DNA from: Zanthoxylum bungeanum | Lineage: Eukaryota > Streptophyta > Magnoliopsida > Sapindales > Rutaceae | NCBI GenBank assembly: GCA_019454045.1 | Contig: SKCR01031855.1 | Coordinates: 62,001 to 126,000 of the forward strand | Reading direction: 5' to 3' | DNA: 64,000 bases | In this document: piece by piece, positions 21,880 through 33,304 of the stretch | How the letters are laid out: each line of letters opens with the position of its first letter | How positions within the stretch are numbered: the first letter of the stretch is position 1 | Notes under the pieces: generated by a model | What the model saw: only the letters and a program-made list of their open reading frames with translations | Databases searched by the model: none | Told to the model about the DNA's origin: nothing | Translations under genes and position numbers: made by a program

Positions 21880-22890
21880 ATTTCAAGATGGTTGGTTTAT
21901 CCAAGTATTCTTTGATTTTTTTCAAGGGCTTATTGACATTGCCCATTCAACTTCATAGGGTGGTCCTTCCTCAACAGCTTGAAGATGGTCTCACATACTA
22001 ATGTTAACATGGATTGATATACTAGATTTTCCCGAGAAAAGCTCTAACTTCTTTTTCCATTTTCGGTGCGGGCATCTCGGTAATAGCCTTGATCTTTTCA
22101 TGGTCCACTTCTATCCCTCCCATTCCTACCGTATGCCCTAACAACTTTCCGGATGTTACCCTAAACAGAAACTTCTTAGGGTTGAGTTGGAGGTTGTACT
22201 TATCACCTATTTGAAGGAATTTCTCTAGTGCATCTATGTGTCCAGCCCTCATCTCTGACTTAACCATCATGTCATCCATGTATACCTCAATCTCCTTATA
22301 CATCAAGTCATGGAATAATGTAGTAGACATTAGTTGATTAGTGGCTCCCGCATTCTTAAGTCCAAATGGAATCACCTTGTAACAATATGTACCTCACTCA
22401 ATGACGAAGGTAGTCTTATGCTTGTCTTCTTCAGCCATGAAAACCATATTATATCTTGAGAATCTGTCCGCGAATGAGTACATAGTAGATAAAGTTGCGC
22501 TATTAACCAACACGTCTATATGGGGTAAGAGAAAATCATCATTTGGGCATGCTTTGTTGAGGTCCCTATAATCTACGCACATTCTAACCTTTCCATCCTT
22601 CTTTGGTACCGGCATAATGTTGGGTAACCACTTAAGGTACTTCACAACCTCTAAGAACCCCACATTTATCTTCTTCTTGACTTCTTCCCTAAACTTTTCA
22701 GCCCACTCTGGCCTCATTTTTCGGAGCTTCTGTTTTACTGGTCTCATGTTCGGATAAGTTGGTATCATGTGCTGGGCGATACCCATGTCCATTCCTGGCA
22801 TGTCTTCTTAGGACCAGGCGAATACTTTTGTATAATTTAATAATATTCTTTCTAATTCTTTTCGCTCATCAGAGGTAACCTCAATTGCAA
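21880..22890 (-). pseudogene. Tat-1 reverse transcriptase fragment
   Basis: Reading from 22801 leftward, the minus strand encodes VPKKDGKVRMCVDYRDLNKA and, in a second frame from 22375, MIPFGLKNAGATN, then VYMDDMMVKS, the YxDD catalytic box, and LNPKKFLF with VTSGKLLGH. These are Ty3/gypsy RT blocks in order, as in Tat-2. A stop near 22390 breaks the frame. The sequence ends at the copia LTR; RNase H and integrase are missing. The polymerase would copy element RNA into DNA in virus-like particles. Confidence 0.85.
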
Positions 22891-23524
22891 TTAAACTTCT
22901 TTGGGGTTTTCACATGTACCAAGATTAAATGCATTTGTCTTTATTGAATCAATGTCAAATATGCGCATGTGATACATGTTATGATGCGGACTAACAGGAA
23001 AAGACTCGAACAAGTAAGCAAAATAAATGTCTTTATTATTAATAAATGCAGTATTACAATCAAATAAGTCAGGAAAATAAACATCTTTGTCATTTCTAGT
23101 CTTGTCTTCTTTCGTCTCTTTGCTTTCTTCGAGCATTAGATTATCCAACTACAGTAGTTCTTCCTCTCATTTATCTTCCTCTTTTGCAACTTCCTCTGCC
23201 TGTGGTTCTTTGCCCATCACATCCTTGAAGATTTTGAATACCGGTACTGTGATCCCATTGACGTCTACAGGTTCAGGCTTTCCTTGATATTATGTGGCTT
23301 TCACAAAGTATTTTGTCAGCTCCAACCTTTTTTTCTTGGTCTTCGACTCATTCTCATCGGATTCATACCCCAAATCCTCTCCTAATAGTATGTCCCTTAA
23401 AAACTGGCAGTGCTCTTATTCCTTGGCTTGTGCTCGGCTCATATTTCATTCTTTCCATGATTCTAGCCACTCTAGGGTCTACCCACTCTTCAAAGTTTAC
23501 CGCCACTTGAAACCTTGTGAAATG
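22891..23524 (-). pseudogene. Tat-1 protease-RT linker
   Basis: This degenerate linker corresponds to 43110-43517 in Tat-2. A frame at 22891-23148 keeps PDLFDCNTAFINNKDIYFAY and a related downstream phrase matching Tat-2 PDLFECTSAFANNKHIHFAY. Such acidic linkers occur between protease and RT in Tat-type polyproteins. Confidence 0.6.
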
Positions 23525-23914
23525 CTATATGTCTAAGACAGCCACAACATTATCTACTCTAGCCCTGATGGTGATGACTTCCTCTCCATGCTGGAACTTA
23601 ATAACCTGGTGCAAAGTGGATGGCACGCCCCCAAGTTTATGAAACCATGGCCTCCCCAATAACAGAGCAAATGTAACTGGGATATCAAGCACTGTGAACT
23701 CCACCTCATCTTCTATCAGGCCAACTTTGACTACTATGACGAAAGTACCTTTGAATCCCCATTTACTATCGTCATATGCTTTGATAGCCACATTGGAGGG
23801 GCTTAAATCTGTTCTCTGCATACCCAACCTTGACAAAATCTTCAAAAGGCACACATTGATAGATGAGCCATCATCCACCATCAAACAAGATGTCTTCTTG
23901 CCTCTTACTTCCAC
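23525..23914 (-). pseudogene. Tat-1 retropepsin-like protease fragment
   Basis: 129 residues read MVDDGSSINVC near the start and LLGRPWFHKLGGVPSTLHQ further on. Tat/Ogre proteases have a DxGSS active-site turn followed by a GRPW...ST.HQ.IKF block. The frame is open here but upstream and downstream parts are out of frame. It would cleave the Gag-Pol precursor. Confidence 0.75.
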
Positions 23915-24295
23915 TTTAATGAATAGCGGTTTGTTGTGATTCCTCCCTCCATCGAGAGTTCTTCTTCAAATAATGTTATCATATGCTTTCGCTCTTTCTA
24001 TACTGACCCTACAAACATCGTCGGATTTAGATCTTTAAGTACCATTATCTTGCTTAGAGCTTCTACCATGGCATGCCTATGCTCTTGAGAGGCACATAAT
24101 AACTCTCATATGTTCAGTTGTGCTCGTGACTTCTTCAATTGACGTAACATAGTATCCCCCTCGATGTTATCCGTATTCTCCGTCACCTCTCAGCCTTCTG
24201 TTATCACTTTTTTTCCTTTCTCCGTTACATCATTGTAGAACATCCACTACCAGTTATCCCATTTACCTCCTCTTCATCATTACTGGGAAGTTTTC

Positions 24296-25652
24296 TCAGA
24301 AATCACTCCCCTGCTCTGTTTCATCTTCACTGCTACTATCCAATATCCCCATGCAAGAGGATTGGTGGTTGAAAGTTTGGAGGACAAAGTTTTCGGGCAG
24401 GCCGAAGTTGATCATGTAGGTGGGTGGTGGAATGGAGTGGTAGTTGGGTAGAGGGTTTCTATGTGTGTTGGGTTGTTCTTTTTCCGGGTCGGGTATCTTG
24501 TGGGTGTCAATGAGGTCTTGGATCTCATACCTAAGGCAGGCGCAGTTGTCAGTTTCGTGGTATTTTTCTTGATGGAAGTGACAGTATAGGTTTAGGTTGA
24601 GGTGATGTGGCACATGGTCTGGAAATGGTCTATGTTTTACAAGTTTTAGGAGTCTTTGCCCCTTCAGCTTTTTCAAACACCTTTGACAAAGGTAGGCCAA
24701 ATTTGGAGAATCGCCTATTTCTAATGGCGGTGACCTCAGCAGGAGCGAGCTTATTCCCAAATGCCTCTCAATGGTCTTTCTATTTTGGCCGTAAAACTTT
24801 CTATTCTCAGCTTCCTCTTTCTCGATATCCATGACAGTTTCTCTTAACTGTCGGAAGTCACTAATCATATAGGTCATCCTTCTCAGCTTGTTATAAATGG
24901 AGGGCTTGGTGCCCTTAACGATCACCTTAATCTGGTCATTCTCTGAGGGCTGTGTCTGTATCTTCAAGACCTGGCTTCTCTAGCGATCCACATAATCTTT
25001 GAAGGTCTCTTCAGGCTTCTGTTTGGTGATTTCTAGGTCACGGAGTGACAAGTCTATCTCCATATCCGTGACATATTGGTTCAAGAAGGTCTCCGCTAAT
25101 GCCCTTCAGTCATCTCTGACCTTTCTCTTCAAGCTATGATACCATACTATGGGCGCTCCTCCATGACATCCCAAACATCCTCTACACCCGGCGCTTCGAC
25201 AAACCCACTGAACTCATCACTTAAACATATTTCAGGAGATGGACCCTAGGATCTCTGTTTCCTTTGAACTTGGCTATGTTAGGCATCTTAAACTAGGGAG
25301 GCAGCTGTTCTTCGAAAGTCATTGTATCATAGTCTAATAGATCTTAATGTTTTCCATTCATCTTATGGGTAACTGACTCTACTTATTCTATGAGTTTCTG
25401 TAACTCTGCCTTAGGTCCGGGTGTCCTTCTCGCAGCATACTTAGCCATGTCATCATCAAAAACAGGGATTTCTTCGCTCACCATATTTGGGGGCTTCTCA
25501 CACATTCTATCCTCGCTGTTTTATATTCGCACTATGCGAGGTATTGTCAGATTGGCCATAGTATTGGTCAAAACTTGTAGTTGCTCGGTAATTTTGGTGA
25601 TGTTGGTCTCCAATTGATCCATGTGGGAACCTTCAATGTCTGACGCACTCAT
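24296..25652 (-). pseudogene. Tat-1 gag, degenerate
   Basis: The start ATG is at 25652, matched by the start of Tat-2 gag (MSxSxxEGSHMD.LET). Several frames follow. The longest, 24296-24967, holds the C-terminal half with a CHFHQEKYHETDNC zinc-knuckle-like motif followed by LRYEIQDLID, typical of Tat-type Gag. The N-terminal half is split by stops and shifts (25000-25600). Confidence 0.75.
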
Positions 25653-25943
25653 GCTTGCTAACCTCTTCTTGACAAGTTTTCATTCTTCTCTAACCCAACG
25701 GATATCTATGATGGCTGTTAAGATAAGAAGTTAGCATGATACTTGTATGCATGTGATGCATGTGGTTATCAAAATAGCATATACCCTTCCGATCTTATTC
25801 CTCCTGCACTCGTGGTAAGTCCATTTCTGTCCTAAGTATGGCTCATTTTATGCACTAATGTGGGGTATACAAAATTGTTCTCTCCTACACTAAAAGGGTG
25901 AACCTTGGCTACCTCAGTCTCTTTTCATCAGTAAAAGACAAAG
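25653..25943 (-). mobile_element. Tat-1 leader, part next to gag
   Basis: Non-coding leader between gag and the solo LTR insertion. The leader resumes at 27205 after the target-site duplication ACCGC. No feature of its own was recognised. Confidence 0.6.
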
Positions 25944-25948
25944 ACCGC

Positions 25949-27199
25949 TGATTACGCCCAAAAATAACTTGCGGTTATCGCAGTATAGCTAGGGTGTCCA
26001 TTCCTCAGAGAGATGGTTATAGGAACTAATTTACTCAAGCAAAAACGTTAACAGTAACTTAAATAAAGAAAATGAAGGAATTGATAAATAAAGTAAAAAC
26101 TATAGAAAAGTTTGCAGGATTTTATCAATAGAGAAATATGGCAAAGCATCGAGATTCCCTCTTGTATCAAACTCCTATATTCAGTTATTGATTCTTGTGA
26201 TTACTCAATTGAAGGTTTCACATCCCAAACCAATAATTGGAAAATATTCACTTCTACTCCTATTAAATTCTAAGTTAATCTATGGTTATTTTCTCTATGT
26301 TAACAGTACAAAAAAGTCATCATTGTGAGTTATCAAACGTCGACAATATACACTCAGGTAATACTGCAGTAGAAGACCAACACATAAAATGACTTTTACC
26401 AGTCACAACTAAGTTCGCAAATCACACATAGAAGAAGCATGACTGGATCTATATGGGAGTTTGACAAAATATAATTTCTGGATTTAAGAATCGAAAGATA
26501 ATAAAAAAATAACAACCATAAATTATATTAAACGTTAAAAGGTTCTTAAGGAATCAACAACATAAATATAGAAATTAAAATGCAAGAGTTCATCATTAGC
26601 TTTGCCTAGGAGATTAGTTCTCCATGGAAGAAAGAGATGTGGCCTGAATAGATTGGATAGACGTCATAATTTCCTTGAAGTTCTTCATTCTTCCTCTCTA
26701 TGAATTATGTTTTTGGTTCTTTTTGTGTGTTTCCTCTCTGTTTCTCTCTGATTTTTTCCTCATCTAGGGTTTAGGTTGAAGTTGGATTCATATAAAAAAG
26801 TCCTGGAACCCTAAATTTCATTAAAAAAAAAAAAGGCACAAACAGCATTCTAGAATCATGGATTCACGTCACGATGTGCGCCGGACATCGTCACACACCA
26901 GTGGCTTTGCCAGATGCTACAATTGACTAGATCTCCACAAGTATATGTAAATCGATAAATTATGGATCTCATAATTCTTTCTATATCAAAAGTAATAGCC
27001 TTTTTAAATTTAGTGCGTGGCTGATGCTCCCGCGTGCGTCTGATACATCTGTTCGGCTCTGAAACATGTTCAATTACTCCATTTTCCTTGCTCCATTGCT
27101 TCATATTAACAAAGCACAAAATGAATCTAATTAAGATTAAAAAATATGATAATAAAGCTGAGTTAGCAGTGTTCTAAGTACACTTTCGTGCACTTATCA
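25949..27199 (-). mobile_element. Solo LTR, family S copy 1 (1,251 bp), TSD ACCGC
   Basis: The element runs from TGATTACGCCC (25949) to CACTTATCA (27199) and is flanked by a perfect 5-bp duplication ACCGC (25944-25948, 27200-27204). It aligns end to end with 53970-55229. In the minus orientation it starts TGATAAGTGCACGAAAG, like Athila-type LTRs, and has a TATA-like TTTATATGAATCC near 26790. No internal region is present, so it is a solo LTR left by recombination between two LTRs. The 87-codon frame at 26856-27119 is not conserved as protein and is a chance frame. Confidence 0.9.
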
Positions 27200-27204
27200 A
27201 CCGC

Positions 27205-28110
27205 CCATTTACAATATTGACTAAGCCTATTATTGGGATCGTGTCATTTTCTAGAAACGACGAATTAGGCCCTAGAAATCATGGTAGTGGCGGAGACGGA
27301 CTTGGATATATCCAAAAGTATACAAATATGCCATAACAAGGCGTACCTTTCATGAATGAAAGCCACTACAGATATCGGACTCATGCATCTGGCATATTCG
27401 GATCATATTTGGACCTTCTAAGCCCATCAAGGTTTTCATACAAGTTGGCCCATTATCATTTTAAAGCTTTCAATCAGATTCTTTTGATTTGTAAACTTGT
27501 CCTAGTTGAAAAGGCCCAATAGGTTTACACTTTTGCGATAAGGTGGCTAAATGACTTCAAATGATATAGGGCCCAAACACAAGGTAGCCCATCGTTACTT
27601 TGAAAAATTTTGGGCCAATCATCATAATATACAAACTCGTCTTAGTTTAAGTGGCCCAACAAGTTCATATCTACAACGAGAAGCCCAAATGGATCCGATT
27701 GATAATGAGCCGAAACACAAGCATAAGGGTAGCTTCTATAGGACACATAATTATGGTTTGTATGTGAGCTTACAAGGGTATGCCCACAACTAGGTCCCCC
27801 CACTCAAGGGTTGCCCACATCAGCGAAGGGTTGCCAGGTAGCTTCTCATCAGCGAAGGGTTGGCCACAACTAGGTCCCCCCACTTAAGGGTTCGAGTGAC
27901 CAAGTGAGCATGTCCTTTTTATACCCTAGGGTACGTGCCAATGAGTGATGGTTATCATTACATAATAATCCGCTGCCTTGAGTGAAAGCGACTTCACAAT
28001 ACATGACGCCATCGGGATAAGAAGGTTATGAAAAATATATAGGACTTGGGTAACTAAAGCCAAAGCCATAGACACTACAAGGTATTGTTTTAGGGCCGAT
28101 TCTCTGTTCC
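27205..28110 (-). mobile_element. Tat-1 leader, part next to 5' LTR
   Basis: This untranslated leader matches Tat-2 45838-46776 (phrases with GGCCCA, the ACTAGG...CCCCACTCAAGGG block, GTACGTGCCAA). Within 27783-27905 a block of about 80 bp is repeated: CACAACTAGGTCCCCCCACT and CATCAGCGAAGGGTTG each occur twice, while Tat-2 has one copy. GGCCCA motifs are frequent. Confidence 0.6.
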
Positions 28111-28124
28111 CAGTGGAGTCCCCA
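28111..28124 (-). other. Primer-binding site of Tat-1 (tRNA-Arg type)
   Basis: The minus strand reads TGGGGACTCCACTGGGAAC beside the LTR end, one change from the TGGCGACTCC start seen in Tat-2. Plant tRNA-Arg(ACG) ends in ..GGAGTCG plus CCA, so the site fits a tRNA-Arg primer, the usual primer of Ogre-type elements. Confidence 0.65.
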
Positions 28125-28126
28125 TC

Positions 28127-30155
28127 TGTAGGAGCGAAGCGGGGTTTACCGCTATGTCTATGATGCTCGGCGACCACGACATTGCTAGGCTCGCAACCCA
28201 TAGAGAGTACGGAGTAGCCCGTGGGGGACTAAATCGGAGAATAAAAGAGTCACCACCCAGTGTGAACTGGAAAAGATTTAAGGCTGCACTTACCCATCAC
28301 AAGGGAAGACCTTAAATCTTTGGGTTTGAAATGGTCCCTTATTTATGCCAATATAATGGATGAATTCACACAATGGTATAGCCAAGTATTATTCAGTTCA
28401 TGCAAAGTAATTCAAATAAGCACAAATTTGCACACCAATAAATATTAAAAATCAAAATAACATAGTTCCAAAAGCATATTAAATTAAGAAATATGTAGTA
28501 CGATAATGAAAATTATAAAAAAATAATCAAAAGCAAGAAAAGGGTCAATAAAAAAATTACAAATAAAAAAGGGGATTAATCACGCATATATGAGTATTTC
28601 CTGAGTGGTACGTGGAGTTATATCCTAAGTACAGATCGTACTACCGTCTATTCGGATATAATTACGGAATTTACATCTGGATTTCCATCCGATATACCGC
28701 AAGGGATAATAATATACATAATCATCAATGCAATGTAAATGGACATAAAAATAAAACCATGCATATGCGTATAGTTATCAATATGAAAAACATAAATAAA
28801 ATAAAGGCGAAATAATAAAATAACAATAAAAGCGAACAAATAGATAAATAAGATAACACTAAATAGGTAAGAAATAAATAACAAAATACCGGATAAAGAA
28901 AAGAATGTTACCAGAAATTTGGTTGTCTTTGATGTAGGACTTCGGATACCTGGCTGGATGTATTTCACGTCCAACCAGGCATGCAGCGTCCGAAACTATG
29001 AAAATGAATATGGTAAGGGTGCCCCCAAGTCTTACCTTTGAAGTTGTTTTCTCATAAGTGCTTTAGGCCATCGACAGAATAATTGATGGTTCACTATTTC
29101 TGGTTGCTGGTTCGCTGTTTTTACTCGCTGTTTTACTATTTTCTGTTTGCTATTTTATTATTTTCTAGTTGCTATTTTGATTATTTTTTGCTGCTGTTTT
29201 TGGTTGTTTTTTGCTACTGTTTTGGTTGTTTTTAGATGTTATTTTTTGGTTGTTTCTTGAGACTGTTTTTCTGTAATGATCTTGTTGTTTTGGTGGCTGT
29301 TTGGTTGTTTTTTGGTGCTGTTTTTTGGTTTTTTTGGGACTGTTTTTCGGTGACGGTCTTATTGTTTCGGTGGCTATTTGGTTATTTTTTTGGGATATTT
29401 TTTTGTTGTTTTTTTGGGTTGTGATTCGGTGATGATCTTGTTGTTTCGGCTATTTGTTGTTTTCTAGGGCTATTTTTTGGGTTGTTTTAGGGGCTGTTTG
29501 GTTGTTGGCTGGTGATTGGTGGGGGTTTCTTTCTCGGTTTTTGTCTCTTTTCTCGGTGATTGCTTGCTGTTTTTCCTTCAAGTTTTTTGTTGTTTTTTCC
29601 GATAAATAAGAACAAAGAAGCCCTAGGGTTGCTGTTTAAGCCTTTTTCTTTTGATGATGATTTGGTCCCCTTTTTATAATGATTTGAAAGGATCTCCAAA
29701 TAGGGAAACAAATCAGGTAAATTTGGGAAATTTATTCTCAAATTATTTTGGGAATACAATCTCATAAATTTGGTGATGAGGATATCTTAAATCTTGTTAA
29801 ATTGGAAAGTGTTGATGAAGGAATTTGAGCATGTGCATTGCATAGGATTTTGGGCGTATGGATGGATTGCATTAGGTCTTGGGCATGTGGATGGATTGCA
29901 TGGGCTTTGGGCCGTGTGGAGGGGCCGAAGTTGAAGGGTGCAAGGGCATTTATGGTGGGTCTGAGGCTAAAGTTTTGAAACAGTGGCTGACTGAGCGAAT
30001 ACGAGGTTGGGTAATGAGTCCGAATCCAATGAGGTGCTAATTTTTGGAGGTTTTCTTTCCTTACGATATTCGTTTTCCATAACTTCTGTAACTTTTCAGG
30101 TAGTGCCTCCATACGTTCCTCATCATCGGGCTCATGTAAAAATGCAATGTCTATA
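28127..30155 (-). mobile_element. Tat-1 5' LTR (2.03 kb)
   Basis: It starts TGTAGGAGCGAAGC (28127) and ends GTCTATA (30155), aligned with 6124-8138. It holds the GT-rich block at 29090-29580. Its last 400 bp are part of the tandem duplication 29757-32021. All frames inside are by-products of LTR sequence. Confidence 0.85.
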
Positions 30156-30443
30156 ATAGTGTCTTTAAGACTTCAAGTTTTTTTTATATATGATTTCCAA
30201 CAAGTATTGTATCCTATTAATATAGGTTGTAGCTTGATCTCTCATAACTCTTGGCACTCCCATCTCCATTGAAACTTTATGTTTTGAACACATTAAAAAG
30301 AAAAATAAGAAGAAAAATAAACTAAAAGTAATAATAATAAAATAAAATAAGATAAAAATAAAGAGAAACTCTAACTAAAAATAGGATTGATTAGTCTAAT
30401 ACTAACAAAAATGAATAAATCTTCAGCAACGGTGCCCAAAACT
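30156..30443 (-). mobile_element. Athila-like leader and primer-binding site
   Basis: On the minus strand TGGGCACCGTTGCTG (30424-30438) resembles the Athila primer-binding site TGGCGCCGTTGCC (tRNA-Asp type), with a few changes. The AT-rich sequence at 30156-30423 is the untranslated leader. Together with the gag fragment at 5871-6123 it shows that Tat-1 landed inside an Athila-like element. A second copy lies at 31282-31580 through the tandem duplication. Confidence 0.55.
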
Positions 30444-30772
30444 TGTTAGCAATTTTATATAGCACACAAGTTCACGTATCATAAAAGTAATATAGAATGA
30501 AATCGATCATATGAGGAATTATTATTAATATCAAATACTAAATTGTCACAACAATCTTATCTACTATAACAGTTATGAAAGAATAGTTATTAACTAAGTG
30601 AATTAAATCAAAAGGAAGTAAATTTAAACATAAGAAAATAACAATATAAAAACCTAGAATAAAAACTTTCCCATAATATTTCCTAGAATCAATCTCATCT
30701 TTTATAACTGATCAATTATAATGAATTATTAACCTAGAACACGAAGTTATCAACAAGCTATTAGCCCCATAT
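30444..30772 (-). mobile_element. Athila-like 5' LTR fragment
   Basis: It starts TGTTAGCAATTTTATATAGC next to the primer-binding site and is cut at about 30772 where SIRE-type LTR text (GATGGATTTTGATGATG) begins. Duplicated at 31580-31908. AT-rich, no coding. Confidence 0.5.
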
Positions 30773-31908
30773 CAATCAATGATGGATTTTGATGATGCAA
30801 CACAGAAGACTTCGACGCACATTAGTGAGATTCTAAAAATATTTTGAAGCAATTTTTCTTAAAGAGCAAATATAAGTGAAGAATCAAGTTCCCAATCTCA
30901 TAAATTTGGTGATGAGGATATCTTAAATCTTGTTAAATTGGAAAGTGTTGATGAAGGAATTTGAGCATGTGCATTGCATAGGATTTTGGGCGTGTGGATG
31001 GATTACATTAGGTCTTGGGCATATGGATGGATTGCATGGGCTTTGGGCCATGTGGATGGGTCGAGGTTGAAGGGTGCAAGGGCGTGTATGGTGGGTCTGA
31101 GGCTAAGTTTTGAAACATTGGCTGACTGAGCGAATCCGAGGTTGGGTAATGAGTCCGAATCCAATGAGGTGCTAATTTTTGGAGGTTTTCTTTCCTTCCG
31201 ATATTCGTTTTCCATAACTTTTGTAATTTTTCAGGTAGTGCTTCCATACGTTGCTCATCATCGGGCTCATGCAAAAATACAATGATAGTGTCTTTAAGAC
31301 TTCAAGTTTTTTTTATATATGATTTCCAACAAGTATTGTATCCTATTAATATAGGGAGTAGCTTGATCTCTCATAACTCTTGGCACTCCCATCTCCATTG
31401 AAACTTTATATTTTGAACACATTAAAAAGAAAAATAAGAAGAAAAAGAAACTAAAATTAATAATAATAAAATAAAATAAGATAAAAATAAAGAGAAACTC
31501 TAACTAAAAATAGGATTGATTAGTCTAATACTAACAAAAATGAATAAATCTCCAGCAACGGTGCCCAAAACTTGTTAGTAATTTTATATAGCACACAAGT
31601 TCACGTATCATAAAAGTAATATAGAATGAAATCGATCATATGAGGAATTATTATTGATATCAAATACTAAATTGTCACAACAATCTTATCTACTGTAACA
31701 GTTATGAAAGAATAGTTATTAACTAAGTGAATTAAATCAAAAGGAAGTAAATTTAAACATAAGAAAATAACAATATAAGAACCTAGAATAAAAACTTTCC
31801 CACAATATTTCCTAGAATCAATCTCATCTTTTATAACTGATCAATTATAATGAATTATTAACCTAGAACACGAAGTTATCAACAAGTTTTTAGCCCCATA
31901 TCAATCAA

Positions 31909-33249
31909 TGATGGATTTTGATGATGTAACACAGAAGACTTCGACGCACATTAGTGAGCTTCGAAAAATGTTTTGAAGCAATTTGTCGTAAAGAGCAAAT
32001 GTAAGTGAAGAATCAAGTTCCAAAATGAAGAATATCTAGTGTAGTCTTATAGCTTATGGCTCTCATTATAGGTGAGTCTATAATCTAAGTACTTTAAGTT
32101 TATAGGAGTTATGCACATTCATTTAGATGCACTAAGGTCAAGTGCATAATATTTTTTACTTCTGATCCTATGATTTCTACACTGAGACTGACATATCGGT
32201 CTCTAATATCGGTATATTGGTGACCCTGCTATGCCTAGGATAGATTTACATGCTTTATGGAACTGGGCTACTCCATACCAGTCTCTCATACAGGTAAGCT
32301 GAAGTTTGCATAGCTACTGGAATAAGTCTTCATACAGGTCCCCATACCAGTGAGCTCTATACTGTTAAGTAATCTGGTATGTGTGCTTTTACCTTCAATG
32401 GTAATATAACTATTATGTTTTACAGGATTGGCATACCGAGCTATGTAGACTGGTACATCGGTCTTAGACAGATAGCTAAGGTAGTTTTTTTACCTTCCCT
32501 ATAAATTGAGCCCTAATTTCATTTTTGCCAACCTCTCACACATTTTTACATTTCCTCTAAAGCAAAAACATTGAGAGTAAGCTAAATCCTCTTGATCAAA
32601 CACTATAATCATAATCGAAGCTCACAAACTACACCTTCATTATTATTTAGTGAGCTTGAGATACTTGAGTTAGAAACTCACACTTTAATCTTCATATCTT
32701 TTATGAGTGCCCAAGTTGGATTGTAAATTTTCTTATTCAAATACTTGAGGTTGTGAAAATCCCTTTGAGAATGGGCATACTCAAAATGGTGAATATTGTA
32801 AAGGTTTTTTAATGAGCTTAAATACAAAACTCATTATAAAGGTTTAAGAGTGAACCTAGGGATAAAACTCTTATGTAAAGGTCTGAAGTGAGCCTATGGG
32901 ACAAAAAATATTGGTTGCGAGTGAGCCATGAAAAACTCAGTATAAGTTGTGGATTCAAGTTAGTGAAAAGCGTCAAGCGTGGGTTGAGGAGAGGATGTAG
33001 GCAAAGAGTTGGCCAAACCACTATAAATCATCGACGTCAATTTCTCTATCTCTAAACTCTATCGCAAGTTATGTTTTATATATATACATATCATTTAGTA
33101 ATTTGTATTTGGAATATATTTTGATTGAGAAAATTGACCTAAGCGTAAAATCGAAAAGATTTTTTATTCTACATAATTAGGCCATTAACCAATTCGCGCC
33201 TCTCTTAGGTATATAGAGATTTTTTATTGAGTGATTCTAGGTAATTTCA
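31909..33249 (+). mobile_element. SIRE-like copia 5' LTR (1.34 kb)
   Basis: It begins TGATGGATTTTGATGATG, in the style of SIRE LTRs, and ends TTTCA at 33249 two bases before a tRNA-Met primer-binding site. A good TATA box CTATAAATTG lies at 32499-32508, followed by the A/C-rich start of the transcript. Phrases around ACCGGT/TACCAGT and GGTCTC at 32190-32460 recur as short imperfect repeats in U3. The first 120 bp are also present at 30773-30892 because of the tandem duplication. Confidence 0.65.
32499..32508 (+). promoter_or_regulatory. TATA box of the SIRE-like LTR
   Basis: CTATAAATTG followed by GAGCCCTAATTTC lies 750 bp before the LTR end, where the U3/R boundary is expected. Confidence 0.5.
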
Positions 33250-33251
33250 AT

Positions 33252-33262
33252 TGGTATCAGAG
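33252..33262 (+). other. Primer-binding site of SIRE-like element
   Basis: TGGTATCAGAG, the standard plant copia site for initiator tRNA-Met, intact and correctly placed 2 bp after the LTR. Confidence 0.85.
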
Positions 33263-33304
33263 TGAGGTATTCTCCACAAAGACCTAAGCGAATGATAATA
33301 AATC

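Larger units (their letters stand above)
29757..32021. repeat. 1.13-kb direct tandem duplication
   Basis: 29757-30892 is repeated at 30893-32021 with only scattered differences, the clearest being a 7-bp loss near 31282 in the second copy. The unit contains the last 400 bp of the Tat-1 LTR, an Athila leader/LTR fragment and the first about 120 bp of the SIRE LTR. Both breakpoints contain a short CAAT/CCAA match. It must be younger than all three insertions, because it joins their boundaries. Confidence 0.9.

Noticed and set aside
26856..27119. 87-codon frame in solo LTR copy 1
   Set aside because: The equivalent region of copy 2 (54880-55170) does not keep the frame, so it is not a protein.
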